The position numbers and the translations under genes were made by a program. The notes under the pieces are model-generated. The model was given only the letters and a program-made list of their open reading frames with translations, was not told the origin of the DNA and made no database searches. Shown here in pieces: positions 36,779 through 46,203 of a stretch of 64,000 nucleotides of DNA (position 1 is the stretch's first letter; each line of letters opens with the position of its first letter). The stretch covers positions 1 through 64,000 of the forward strand of contig CAJQRC010000018.1 in NCBI GenBank assembly GCA_905480645.1, in the 5' to 3' direction. Source of the stretch: an uncultured Tateyamaria sp. GTDB taxonomy: Bacteria; Pseudomonadota; Alphaproteobacteria; Rhodobacterales; Rhodobacteraceae.

Positions 36779-37861
36779 ATGGTACGCACCATTGTCGAAT
36801 CTAAATCTAAGACTGCAATCATTGGCTTTGATCAGCCGTTCACCGTTATAGGAGAGAGAATTAACCCAACAGGACGCAAAGTGCTAAACGAGGAATTAGA
36901 GAGAGGCGATTTCTCACGTGTTGAAATGGATGCAATTGCACAATCCGCAGCTGGGGCTACGATTCTTGATATTAATTCAGGGGCAGTTTTTTCAAACAAA
37001 ATGGCTGATGACCCAAGATATGCTGATAACAATTTTGTAGAACCGACACTGATGCGCGAACTAATTGAATGTGTCCAAGCAGTAGTTGACACCCCACTTT
37101 GCATCGACAGTTCTGTTCCTGGAGCGTTGGAAAACGGCCTTGCCGCAGCTGAAGGAAGACCACTTTTAAATTCCGTTACAGGTGAAGAAGAGCGCTTAGA
37201 GTTAGTGCTTCCACTTGTTAAAAAATATAATGTCCCAGTTGTTGCAATTTCAAACGACGATACCGGTATCTCCGAAAACCCAGATGTCCGTTTTGCAGTA
37301 GCAAAAAAGATTGTTCAACGCGCTGCTGATTTTGGAATTCCTGCATGCGATATAGTTGTTGACCCATTGGTAATGCCAATTGGTGCTATGGGTACTGCTG
37401 GCTTACAAGTTTTTGCGCTGGTACGCCGCCTGCGCGAAGAGTTAGGCGTGAATACGACATGTGGTGCATCGAATATATCATTTGGACTTCCTAATAGGCA
37501 TGGAATCAACAATGCTTTTTTACCTATGGCAATGGGCGCTGGCATGACATCCGCTATAATGAACCCCATAGCTTTACCAATTGGTCCGCTTAGAATTAAA
37601 GAAAAACGAGCCGAAATTGCATCTGCAGGAATTATCCTACCAAATAATATGGATGACGAGTCTTTCGTACAACTTTTTAATATGGGTTCTACTGCAACAC
37701 TTGCAGGCAAGGAGATGGAAGCTATCCGCGCAGCAAATTTCCTTACAAATAATGATGAAGGAGGCGGAGAATGGATCAAGTTCAATCGCCTACCAGTGAA
37801 AGCTGGCCAAGAAGGTCGCGGTCGCTCAGGTCGCTCAGGTGGGCGTCGTCGGAGAGCGTAA
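36779..37861 (+). CDS. Methyltetrahydrofolate:corrinoid methyltransferase-like pterin-binding protein
   Basis: A 360-aa pterin-binding TIM-barrel protein like MeTr/AcsE and MtgA: PFTVIGERINPTGRK, GATILDINSGAV, TPLCIDSSVPGALENGLAA, PLLNSVTGEEERLELVLPLV, DIVVDPLVMPIGA, TTCGASNISFGLPNRHGINN. Such enzymes move methyl groups between THF and a corrinoid protein. No corrinoid protein or its RACo-type activator is visible in the window. The C-terminus carries an unusual basic Gly/Arg/Ser tail (GQEGRGRSGRSGGRRRRA). Operon with the MTHFR-like gene. Confidence 0.86.
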   Translation: MVRTIVESKSKTAIIGFDQPFTVIGERINPTGRKVLNEELERGDFSRVEMDAIAQSAAGATILDINSGAVFSNKMADDPRYADNNFVEPTLMRELIECVQAVVDTPLCIDSSVPGALENGLAAAEGRPLLNSVTGEEERLELVLPLVKKYNVPVVAISNDDTGISENPDVRFAVAKKIVQRAADFGIPACDIVVDPLVMPIGAMGTAGLQVFALVRRLREELGVNTTCGASNISFGLPNRHGINNAFLPMAMGAGMTSAIMNPIALPIGPLRIKEKRAEIASAGIILPNNMDDESFVQLFNMGSTATLAGKEMEAIRAANFLTNNDEGGGEWIKFNRLPVKAGQEGRGRSGRSGGRRRRA

Positions 37862-38054
37862 GTAAAAATTACGATTAAAAGACAAAACGTATAAATATGA
37901 TAACATTGATATATTATAGTTAGCGTCCCAGATTTATACTGGCACCTTTCACTGTTTAAGTCTTGGCATGTAAGGTTACCTGTTGAATTTGCCTTTTAGT
38001 TGTTGCAGATCGTTGTCATACCATCCTCACGTTAATCTATAAGAGGTATATCCG

Positions 38055-39755
38055 CTGCGGAGTGTTCTAAAAATATTTTTCAAAGCAAGCGAAACTAAAC
38101 CCTTGGTTGTATTGCTTTGTCTATTCCTAAGTGGCCTTGCTCAAGGTATCGGACTTGCCAGCCTTTTACCAACAGTATCAATGGCCCTTGGAGATACGGC
38201 AGGAGAACAAAGTTCCTCGGTAGTAAAAGTAACGGAATGGCTCGCTTTTTTTGGAATTGAAGCAAATATCGTCACACTAGTGACGCTCGGTGTATCAACT
38301 GTAATACTTAAAAATATTCTTACACTAACAGCCATGACATATGTAGGTTACACAGTTGCAGACATAACCACTAATATTCGAAGCAACCTGGTAAATTCGT
38401 TACTAATGGTGCGATGGGATTTTTTCACTAAACAACCCATCGGAAAAATAACAAATGCATTGAGTGCTGAAGCAACACGCGCCGGGGCGGCGTACCTCTC
38501 AGCAGCAAGGCTATTTGTATATACCATGCAGGCGGTCGTTTACACAGTGGTTGCGTTATTTATCTCATGGCAAGCGGCGATGATGTCTCTTTTTGTAGGT
38601 GCTGTCATAGCATTATCACTGCACTTTTTAATTAAAAGAGCACGTCGAGCTGGTACTCAACAGACAAAACATGCTCGCAATTTCATATCTTACATAAGTG
38701 ATGCTCTTAATAATATAAAACCGCTTAAAGCTATGGCTCGACAAGCAGATTTTGAGAGATTAATGAATGAAAATATTTCAAGATTAAAAAAAGCTCTAAG
38801 AAAACAGGTTATAGCAAAGGAAGCGCTTAAAGCTTCTAATGAAACTCTAGCTGCGATTGTACTTGGGATAGGAATTACAATAGCTATTGTTTATTGGGGT
38901 TTCCCAATTGCAGAGCTTGCGGTGATGGGCCTAGTGCTGACGCAATTAGTTAAAACCTTTAACAAAATGCAAAATGAATATCAAAAAACAGTTATTTCAG
39001 AGAGTGCCTACTTCAGTGCTTTGGAACAAATCCGAGAAACACAAGCACAAATAGAGTCAGATCCTTCGACAAAGAAGCCTATTTTCAAAAAAGAGTTCAG
39101 TTTTGTGGATGTGCATTTTTCTCATGCAGGCAGTCCAATACTCAAAGGAATAACATTAGAATTCCCAAAAAACGCAACCACAGTTCTTACAGGCCCTTCA
39201 GGGTCAGGAAAAACAACAATAACAGATATTTTACTTGGATTTTATTCTCCAGACACTGGCCAAGTCTTAATTGACGACATACCACTTAACAGTTTTTCTC
39301 TACATGACTGGCGAGCATCAATAGGATACGTACCACAGGAACCAATTTTATTTCACGATACAGTTTTCTCAAACATAGCACTGGGTAACAAAACCATAAG
39401 TGAAGCCAATGTAATTGATGCACTTTCTCTTGCTGGTGCATCAAATTTTGTTGCAAACATGCCCCTGGGCCTCGACACTGAAGTAGGAGAAAAGGGGTCA
39501 ATGATTTCCGGTGGTCAACGCCAGCGCATTGCTCTCGCTCGGGCTTTAGTCTGCAAACCTGACATCTTAATCTTGGACGAAGTGACCAGTGCTCTTGATC
39601 CACTTTCAGAACAAGAAATCATCAAAAATATAAAAAATCTTGGTGGTCAGATAACTATAATTGCAATTACTCACCGTCCAGCATTTATTAAAATTGCCGA
39701 CAGAGCTTATCATTTATTAAATGGTCAAATTTCATCTATTGAAAATAATAATTAG
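38055..39755 (+). CDS. MsbA-like ABC exporter (fused TMD-NBD)
   Basis: A half-transporter of about 566 aa. The N-terminal six-helix membrane domain spans about 15-330. The ATPase domain carries Walker A LTGPSGSGKTTITDIL, Q-loop YVPQEP, signature SGGQRQRIALARAL, Walker B ILILDEVTSALD and switch H in AITHRPA. It probably flips a lipid or lipid-linked product at the inner membrane; it opens the sphingolipid locus. Start: the frame is open back to a stop at 38040, with no ATG or GTG. A CTG at 38055 lies 8 bp after AAGAGG and restores the usual amphipathic N-terminus; TTG at 38103 is the conventional alternative. Confidence 0.88.
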   Translation: MRSVLKIFFKASETKPLVVLLCLFLSGLAQGIGLASLLPTVSMALGDTAGEQSSSVVKVTEWLAFFGIEANIVTLVTLGVSTVILKNILTLTAMTYVGYTVADITTNIRSNLVNSLLMVRWDFFTKQPIGKITNALSAEATRAGAAYLSAARLFVYTMQAVVYTVVALFISWQAAMMSLFVGAVIALSLHFLIKRARRAGTQQTKHARNFISYISDALNNIKPLKAMARQADFERLMNENISRLKKALRKQVIAKEALKASNETLAAIVLGIGITIAIVYWGFPIAELAVMGLVLTQLVKTFNKMQNEYQKTVISESAYFSALEQIRETQAQIESDPSTKKPIFKKEFSFVDVHFSHAGSPILKGITLEFPKNATTVLTGPSGSGKTTITDILLGFYSPDTGQVLIDDIPLNSFSLHDWRASIGYVPQEPILFHDTVFSNIALGNKTISEANVIDALSLAGASNFVANMPLGLDTEVGEKGSMISGGQRQRIALARALVCKPDILILDEVTSALDPLSEQEIIKNIKNLGGQITIIAITHRPAFIKIADRAYHLLNGQISSIENNN

Positions 39756-39898
39756 TTCAACAGTTAGCATCAATAAAGAATGACATCAGTAACTGGAGAC
39801 GAATACCAATCTTTATTTCTTTGGGACATACTAATTTCGATTTACAATTAGAAAGTTACTACATGAAAGAATTAGGTATGTAACACTCAAAATACCCA

Positions 39899-40939
39899 CT
39901 ACGACTGATTGACATATTCTTTCGACCAAGAGGTAATATACCCAGTCATTACCTGGCGAGCGTTTTCTATGTCTTTTCGTTCAATGTAGCTGCGTGCAAA
40001 ATTAATGTTACCATCAAAGTGCTTAGCATATTTTTTTGCAATAGTCATTTCTATAAAACGATGGTTTCTAGTTTCAACACGCCTTACTGGAAGATCAGGT
40101 ATATAAACGGGTTTTCCAGTTGCGCACGCTTCGACCACCATCGTAATAGAGTCTGGCGTTACAATAAAAGCTCCAGCACTTTCACAGGCATTCAAAAACC
40201 CTTGCCTATCAGTTGCCTCAATTAACTTAACGTTAGTTGGAGCAAAACGTTTTTTTATGGCGTTCTGTACACTTTTTTTTGTCCTTCTTGAAAAAATTAT
40301 ACTCAGAGAATGTTGAGCCGATATCGTATCAAGTCGATTGAGAAAATCGGAATAATCAGTGATTTCATCGCCATATGTGATATTTAATCCGCCAAGTAAA
40401 ATAACAACCTCGCAACCCTCTTCTTTTGATACCGGTAATGGGTTGCAAATAGGAGAATTCACCCACACCTGTTTAGGGCGCCAAGGATATCGTTTTTCCT
40501 CATCAACACCAAGCTCACGTTCGTGTTGAGGTCTCAACATTAGGTCAGCGCAATTAGTAGTCCACTTCTTCGGCGATCCTATGAAAAGAATGAATACTTC
40601 ATTACCCCGTAGGAATTTTATCAATCGACAAGCTGGTAAAACGGATCTTCCGCTCGCCAAAATCAAATACTCGCCTTTACGGAATGTCCATGCCATTTTT
40701 ATGGCCGGGAATATCCAATATAATTTTTCCAACTCTCTTTGCCACTCCGGCAGTGCTTTATTTAATCCGCGTATTTGCAACACGGCTTCAATTTTGACAC
40801 CAACCAAGTCCGCGACGGCCAAACATTGTGTAACGTGACCATTTTTTTTAGTACTAATTGCGAAAGTGCGAAACGATCCAGCAGTTATTGAACATCCGTT
40901 GGTAGATTTTTGCAAAACATCCAAGCCCTCCAAATTCAA
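39899..40939 (-). CDS. ELM1-family (DUF1022) protein, copy 1
   Basis: A 346-aa member of the 'mitochondrial fission ELM1' family. The bacterial members have no proven function, but the sequence reads like a GT-B glycosyltransferase. The N-terminal half has TKKNGHVTQCLAVADLVGVK and LASGRSVLPACRLIKFL. The C-terminal half has VVILLGGLNITYGDE, LSIIFSRRTKKSVQNAIKKR and VTPDSITMVVEACATGKPVY, a nucleotide-sugar-binding-like element. A second family member is encoded 1.1 kb away on the other strand. It might glycosylate an envelope lipid; this is inference. Confidence 0.78.
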   Translation of the reverse strand: MNLEGLDVLQKSTNGCSITAGSFRTFAISTKKNGHVTQCLAVADLVGVKIEAVLQIRGLNKALPEWQRELEKLYWIFPAIKMAWTFRKGEYLILASGRSVLPACRLIKFLRGNEVFILFIGSPKKWTTNCADLMLRPQHERELGVDEEKRYPWRPKQVWVNSPICNPLPVSKEEGCEVVILLGGLNITYGDEITDYSDFLNRLDTISAQHSLSIIFSRRTKKSVQNAIKKRFAPTNVKLIEATDRQGFLNACESAGAFIVTPDSITMVVEACATGKPVYIPDLPVRRVETRNHRFIEMTIAKKYAKHFDGNINFARSYIERKDIENARQVMTGYITSWSKEYVNQS

Positions 40940-41030
40940 ACTGATTTACAAAAACAATCCAATCGGTGTTGTCTCTACCAGCCTCGTTTATTCATAATAA
41001 AGTTTGTTTAATACAAAGTTACGCAACTAT

Positions 41031-41978
41031 TTAGTTTCTTTTATCAATTTCATTAAGCAGCGTATCTAAATCTGGAACTCTTTCCATAACCTTGTAAGCG
41101 TCACGGCGCACATGGTTTTGCAACATTTCAGAATTAATCTGTTCATCAGAAATAGCGCCTGTAGCCAGACACTCTTTCAATAAACTAAAGAAAAACTGTT
41201 CTTGCTTAGGATCAGGATGTTTCGAATAATAACCCTTTTTCCTGTAGCCACTAATGCCAAGTGCCCTAAAAAGTTTGTTGGGCCGGTTGGTATAATCAAT
41301 CGCAAGGCCCGTTTTCCAAGGCTGGGTTCGCCTTTTGGTATTGTGAATAAGCATAGTGTCTGAAGCCAACCGATCAAAATCGTTCCAAAACGATTCCAGA
41401 TAACCAATAGAGTTATCAGGTTCATTACGTAGTTCAATCCAATCTTCATAATCCAAGTCACCAGAAAACATGGCTTCAAACTGGCTTTTGACGTTCCAAT
41501 GCCGAAGATCAGCACAATTTAGTAGCATTACACTGGAAGCAACATAATTAGCATGCCCTTTATGACCAGGTCGCGGTTTTGCGCAAATACTTTTCCCATC
41601 CATATCCCTATCAAACAGTTCGTTGATATCTCCTACAGCAAACACGTCAGGATCAATTACTATAGCACGGCCTTCATATCCCATCAACTCTGGCGGCATA
41701 AACCGAACAGGAGTAAAAGACTGCAAGTCTGCATTTTTCCAGGTACGCCAATTGCCACCACGTAAAAAATCTTTACCTTCAAAATCCAAAAATAAAGGGA
41801 AGTCTTCTTGTACCGTTATTTGCACATCAAATTCTTTAGGGTTAGCTGAATTGCGCTTGAGCGAATGTTTGCCAACAATAGCACCAACCATTTGCTTTGC
41901 ATTCGTATGTATAAAAACCGTCTTCTTCAATGTTCTGCCCTTACTTCGAATTAACTCTGAACCAAAGGATAAGGTCAC
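41031..41978 (-). CDS. Glycosyltransferase-like protein (GT8-like features)
   Basis: A 315-aa protein I cannot assign firmly. It begins like a GT-A enzyme (KKTVFIHTNAKQMVGAIV), has a DxD-like motif in AIVIDPDVFAVGDINELFDR (about residues 107-126), then SSVMLLNCADLRHW and a late HNTKRRTQPWKTGL segment, all reminiscent of glycosyltransferase family 8. The GTG at 41978 gives 315 aa; a TTG 16 codons later (41930), giving MKKTVFIHTN, may be the true start. It lies between two ELM1-family genes. Confidence 0.68.
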   Translation of the reverse strand: MTLSFGSELIRSKGRTLKKTVFIHTNAKQMVGAIVGKHSLKRNSANPKEFDVQITVQEDFPLFLDFEGKDFLRGGNWRTWKNADLQSFTPVRFMPPELMGYEGRAIVIDPDVFAVGDINELFDRDMDGKSICAKPRPGHKGHANYVASSVMLLNCADLRHWNVKSQFEAMFSGDLDYEDWIELRNEPDNSIGYLESFWNDFDRLASDTMLIHNTKRRTQPWKTGLAIDYTNRPNKLFRALGISGYRKKGYYSKHPDPKQEQFFFSLLKECLATGAISDEQINSEMLQNHVRRDAYKVMERVPDLDTLLNEIDKRN

Positions 41979-42072
41979 TATTAAAACGTTGGGGCTCTAA
42001 ATGCCTTTTGTGTTTCGTTGTGATCAGTTAAACTGAAGGTGCAGTTATTCATGTTATTAGGTGTTCAGATAA

Positions 42073-43203
42073 GTGAAAGCAAGAACAGTTGACCAATCGA
42101 TAGATGTACAGGACGCTATAGATTCGCCGATGGTTTGGGTTTTAGAGGGCCATCGTGCGGGTGATAATCTTCAATTGCAGACATTAGCGGAAGGGATAGG
42201 TTGGCGGTGGACAGTTAAAAAATTAGATTGGCAAAAACAACTGCCAATTTGGACACCTTACTATAGCAGATCAATTAGTTTAAAACATTTAACGCCCGCA
42301 AGCAGGAGTGAATTAACGCCTCCTTGGCCTGACTTGGTTTTATCTATCGGTTGGCGAAGTGTACCGGTTGCGCGCTGGATACAAAAACAATGCACTGCGA
42401 GACTAGTTCATCTTGGGCGACCACGCGCCTCTCTTTCATATTTTAATCTCGTTTTAACTACTCCACAGTATGGCTTACCCTCAGCAAACAATGTGTTGTG
42501 CCTAACCGGACCACTGAATACTCAATCCCCAACGAGGCTGGCTAATAATGCTAATGCTTGGCAAAATCGCTTACTACATCTTCCCCGCCCTTGGACCGCT
42601 GTTTTTGTGGGGGGTAGTACACCATCACTTAAATTTTCAAAGTTTTCCGCCCAAAAATTAGTTAATATATGTAATGATCATAAACTAAAAGTAACAGGCT
42701 CTTTATTGGTTGCAACAAGCCCCAGAACGCCAAGATTTGTCACTGAAATCTTACGCAAATCATTAGATTCACCATCTTTTATATATTTTTGGCATACGGA
42801 TACAGACAATCCTTATGCCGCTTACTTGGCATTGGCAGATGAATTTATAGTTACAAATGACAGTATTTCCATGACACAAGAGGCTGCTTTAACCCAGCGG
42901 CCAGTACAAATTTTTTCGTTAACTCAAAAAAACAAAGCTCTAAGGGAGTTAATTTTAAATGTTGATAAAAAAATACGAAATGGTAACAAAACTCTGTCAC
43001 AGATTTATTTAAACTGTATACGAATGGGGATTATTTTTCCGCCAAAATCCCCAGATAAATACTTCAAAGAGTTGCATAAAAACGGTCAAATTAACTTTTT
43101 AGGTATGCCTTTGCGATATACAAAAAAAGTACCCCTTATTGCAGAAAATGATAATGCAATTCGAGCAGTTTACAAACTATTTGAACAAAAAAGACTTAAT
43201 TAA
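42073..43203 (+). CDS. ELM1-family (DUF1022) protein, copy 2
   Basis: A 376-aa protein of the same family as the minus-strand copy at 39.9 kb. MVWVLEGHRAGDNLQLQTLA is the family's N-terminal signature. LVHLGRPRASLSYFNLVLTT, WTAVFVGGSTPSLKFS and FIVTNDSISMTQEAALTQRP follow; the last is the C-terminal GT-B-like motif. It reads toward the sphingolipid genes and lies 174 bp before the fatty acyl-AMP ligase, so it may be in that transcript. The start is a GTG at 42073. Confidence 0.8.
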   Translation: MKARTVDQSIDVQDAIDSPMVWVLEGHRAGDNLQLQTLAEGIGWRWTVKKLDWQKQLPIWTPYYSRSISLKHLTPASRSELTPPWPDLVLSIGWRSVPVARWIQKQCTARLVHLGRPRASLSYFNLVLTTPQYGLPSANNVLCLTGPLNTQSPTRLANNANAWQNRLLHLPRPWTAVFVGGSTPSLKFSKFSAQKLVNICNDHKLKVTGSLLVATSPRTPRFVTEILRKSLDSPSFIYFWHTDTDNPYAAYLALADEFIVTNDSISMTQEAALTQRPVQIFSLTQKNKALRELILNVDKKIRNGNKTLSQIYLNCIRMGIIFPPKSPDKYFKELHKNGQINFLGMPLRYTKKVPLIAENDNAIRAVYKLFEQKRLN

Positions 43204-43377
43204 TTGACTACAGCGTCAAAGTGAATTTGTGCAATTAAAATAATTAATACTTCAATTTCGCAACAACTTGTGAGTATCCACATCGTCTTATATCTGATGT
43301 TAAGGTTCATAGCTTTAGAAAAACCAATATAAAAGAAGTGGCAAATTGCCTCCATAATCATACAAGGAAAATGCGGC

Positions 43378-45114
43378 TTGATTGAAATCACAATCCCAAC
43401 TCCTACTGAACGTGGAATTCCATTTAAAGCCTCGGGCTTTCGTTCTTTTACTGAAGCTTTAGACTACGCTTCTCAATGCAAAACAGGTATTAATTTTTTC
43501 TCGGGTAGAGGTGTAATAGAGGAGGTTTTACCGTATAAAAAGTTGCGCGCTCAATCAGTTGCGCTTGCAGAACAACTGATATCGATAGGGCTGCAAGCTG
43601 GAGACCGGGTTGCAATTATTGCTGAAAGTGACGGAAATTTTTTGCGTATTTTTGCTGCATGCCAGTATGCTGGTTTAATTCCAATGCCTATGCCTTTACC
43701 TGCTGCTTTTCGAGGGCGTTCAGGATATGTCGACCAAACACGACGTATGATTTTAACTGCCGGTGCAAAAGCTGCTTTCGGTCCTAGTGCAATGCTCAGC
43801 CTTTTGCATGAAGCTGCTGACGTATTGGAACTAGAGTACATTGGGACGGTTGAGGAATTGCCTAAGTTGAAAAATTCAACTTACCTACCAGAACCAACTA
43901 TGAGTGGGCTAGCATATCTCCAGTTTTCATCAGGCAGTACACGCGCTCCAAAAGGCGTGGCAATCACTCATGAAGCTTTTATAGCGAACACAACTGCAAT
44001 ATCTTTATCTGGTATGACAATCAGACAAGATGATCGATGCACCACTTGGCTGCCTTTTTACCATGATCTGGGGTTAGTCGGTTGTCTGTTGACCCCAATT
44101 ATGACACAAATGTCAATCGACGTTATCCCTACTCGCGATTTTGCAAAACGCCCCATGACATGGCTTTCAACCATTAGCAAATATGGTGGAACACTCTCAT
44201 TCGGACCAACTTTCGGTTACGAGCTTTGTGTAAGACGCGCAGAGCGAGCAAAACCACCAATGGATTTAGACTTATCTACATGGCGGGCCGCTGGTATTGG
44301 CGGTGATATGGTCCGTCCGTCAGTGTTAAATAATTTTTCAAAAACATTTTCAGATTTTGGTTTTGAGGCAAACTCCTTCTCTCCCAGCTATGGAATGGCA
44401 GAAGCAACGGTTGCAATAAGTTTTCACGAACCGGGCAGAGGCTTAATTGTTGATACCGTAGATTTAAATATGCTTGAAAATGAAGGACGTGTGATTGAAA
44501 CAAGCGGCGATACAGATAGGATAAGATCTTTCGTTAGATGTGGAAAAATACTCCCTGGACATGAATTAGAAGTCCGTGATCCAAGTGGAAGTGTACTTCC
44601 GGAAAAGCGGGTTGGAACATTTTTCTTACGTGGCCCCAGCACTATGAAAGGTTACGATGGTTTGCCAGAAGAAACAGCAGATGTCTTGGATGAACAAGGA
44701 TGGTTGAATACGGGAGATCTTGGCTACTTATCCGATGGGGAAATTGTAATCACTGGCCGCGCTAAAGACTTAATTATTATGAACGGTCGAAACATCTGGC
44801 CCCAAGATATTGAATGGTCTGTAGAACGAGATATTTCCCTTTGCCGTACAGGGGATGTATCAGCATTTTCTGTACAAAATGGTAACGATGAAACTATCGT
44901 TGTTCTTGTGCAGTGCAGGGCTACAAGCACTGAAGCGCGTGAGTCTTTACGAACGGAAATAGAACGTGTAATTAGCGGCGTCCACGGTTTACAGTGCCAA
45001 GTCGTACTTGTTCCTCACAATAGCCTTCCGCATACTTCCTCGGGAAAGCTTAGTCGTACCAAATCACGAATACAATATCTTGATGGCACTATTGCCGAAT
45101 TATCGGCGCCTTAG
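43378..45114 (+). CDS. Fatty acyl-AMP ligase / acyl-ACP synthetase for sphingolipid synthesis
   Basis: A 578-aa adenylating enzyme of the FAAL type, which activates a fatty acid as acyl-AMP and loads it onto an acyl carrier protein. Motifs: LQFSSGSTRAPKGVAITHEA (P-loop), TTWLPFYHDLGLVGCLLTPI, SPSYGMAEATVAISF, WLNTGDLGYLSDGEIVITGR and NIWPQDIEWSVE, with SSGKLSRTKSR holding the C-terminal lysine. The YHDLGLVG motif is typical of FAALs. The start is TTG at 43378, eight bases after AAGGAA. With the ACP two genes on, it should supply acyl-ACP to serine palmitoyltransferase. Confidence 0.9.
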   Translation: MIEITIPTPTERGIPFKASGFRSFTEALDYASQCKTGINFFSGRGVIEEVLPYKKLRAQSVALAEQLISIGLQAGDRVAIIAESDGNFLRIFAACQYAGLIPMPMPLPAAFRGRSGYVDQTRRMILTAGAKAAFGPSAMLSLLHEAADVLELEYIGTVEELPKLKNSTYLPEPTMSGLAYLQFSSGSTRAPKGVAITHEAFIANTTAISLSGMTIRQDDRCTTWLPFYHDLGLVGCLLTPIMTQMSIDVIPTRDFAKRPMTWLSTISKYGGTLSFGPTFGYELCVRRAERAKPPMDLDLSTWRAAGIGGDMVRPSVLNNFSKTFSDFGFEANSFSPSYGMAEATVAISFHEPGRGLIVDTVDLNMLENEGRVIETSGDTDRIRSFVRCGKILPGHELEVRDPSGSVLPEKRVGTFFLRGPSTMKGYDGLPEETADVLDEQGWLNTGDLGYLSDGEIVITGRAKDLIIMNGRNIWPQDIEWSVERDISLCRTGDVSAFSVQNGNDETIVVLVQCRATSTEARESLRTEIERVISGVHGLQCQVVLVPHNSLPHTSSGKLSRTKSRIQYLDGTIAELSAP

Positions 45115-45141
45115 ACGCAGTGACTTTTTAGGGCAAGAATA

Positions 45142-46095
45142 TTGACACTTAAACAGAAACCTTTGGCAGCTATAACCGGTGGGACTGGATTTGTTGGGCG
45201 CTACATAATATCCGACTTAATTAAATCTGGTTGGAAAATAAGGCTGCTTGTGCGTAGTGAACCAATGCATCCACTTATTCCAGAATTAGATGCTGAAATT
45301 ATTATCAGCGATTTATCTGATCAGAAAGCTTTAGAACAATTTTGTGCGGACGCAGATGCAGTCATACATGTTGGTGGATTAATAAAAGCAAAAAACCGCA
45401 CCGAGTTCTTTGCTGTAAACGAAAAAGGTAGCAAAAACTTAGCAAAAGCAGCCGCAAAAACGGTACCAAAAGCAATCTTTGTTGTAGTTTCTTCAATGGC
45501 AGCCAGAGTGCCAGGCCTATCAGATTACGCTGCGAGCAAACGCGCAGGTGAGGATGCAATAATAAGAAATTTTACTGGACCTGTTACTATTTTACGACCA
45601 TCAGCAGTTTATGGCCGATGGGATAAAGAGACACTGCCATTATTTCAGATGGCTTCAAAAGGGAGGATTTTTATGCCTCGAGATGAAGCAGCCCGTATTT
45701 GTTTAATTAACGTTGCGGACGTTTCAAGCGCAGTGGTTACGTACGCAAAGATAGGAAAAGTTGACGCACTTTATGAATTAAGTGATGAAAATATTTACGG
45801 TTATACTTGGAGTGAAATTGCTTTAACAGTTGGAAAAGCGGTTGGAAAAACCCCCAAAATTACAAGTATTCCAACTGTATTGTCCAAATCTGGAGGTAAT
45901 ACCTTTGCTTATATTTCCCGATTAATGGGGCAGACACCATTCGTCCCAGCAGGGAAAATTGCAGAAATTCTACACGGTCAATGGGGTTCTTCTCCTACAT
46001 TTCAGCCGCAGCTTGAAATTTGGCGCCCACGAATATCTCTGGAAAGTGGTTTTACTCAAACCGCAAAATGGTACGCGTCAAACAAACTTATTTGA
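45142..46095 (+). CDS. cerR: NAD(P)-dependent epimerase/reductase, CerR-like
   Basis: A 317-aa extended SDR: AAITGGTGFVGRYIISDLIK at the N-terminus, SDLSDQKALEQFCADADAVI, and the catalytic tyrosine and lysine in LSDYAASKRAGEDAI. In Caulobacter an SDR between the acyl-ACP synthetase and the ACP reduces the 3-keto group of the sphingoid backbone (CerR). Gene order here is identical (ligase-SDR-ACP-SPT), supporting that role. Start is TTG at 45142. Confidence 0.85.
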   Translation: MTLKQKPLAAITGGTGFVGRYIISDLIKSGWKIRLLVRSEPMHPLIPELDAEIIISDLSDQKALEQFCADADAVIHVGGLIKAKNRTEFFAVNEKGSKNLAKAAAKTVPKAIFVVVSSMAARVPGLSDYAASKRAGEDAIIRNFTGPVTILRPSAVYGRWDKETLPLFQMASKGRIFMPRDEAARICLINVADVSSAVVTYAKIGKVDALYELSDENIYGYTWSEIALTVGKAVGKTPKITSIPTVLSKSGGNTFAYISRLMGQTPFVPAGKIAEILHGQWGSSPTFQPQLEIWRPRISLESGFTQTAKWYASNKLI

Positions 46096-46203
46096 AATAC
46101 TTGGTAGGAAAACGTGACACTTTCTTACAGCCATTCCTCTTTCCAAACAGTGCATATACGCTTGATAAGTGTTATGTAGATAAAAAACAAACGGTGTCAG
46201 TAT

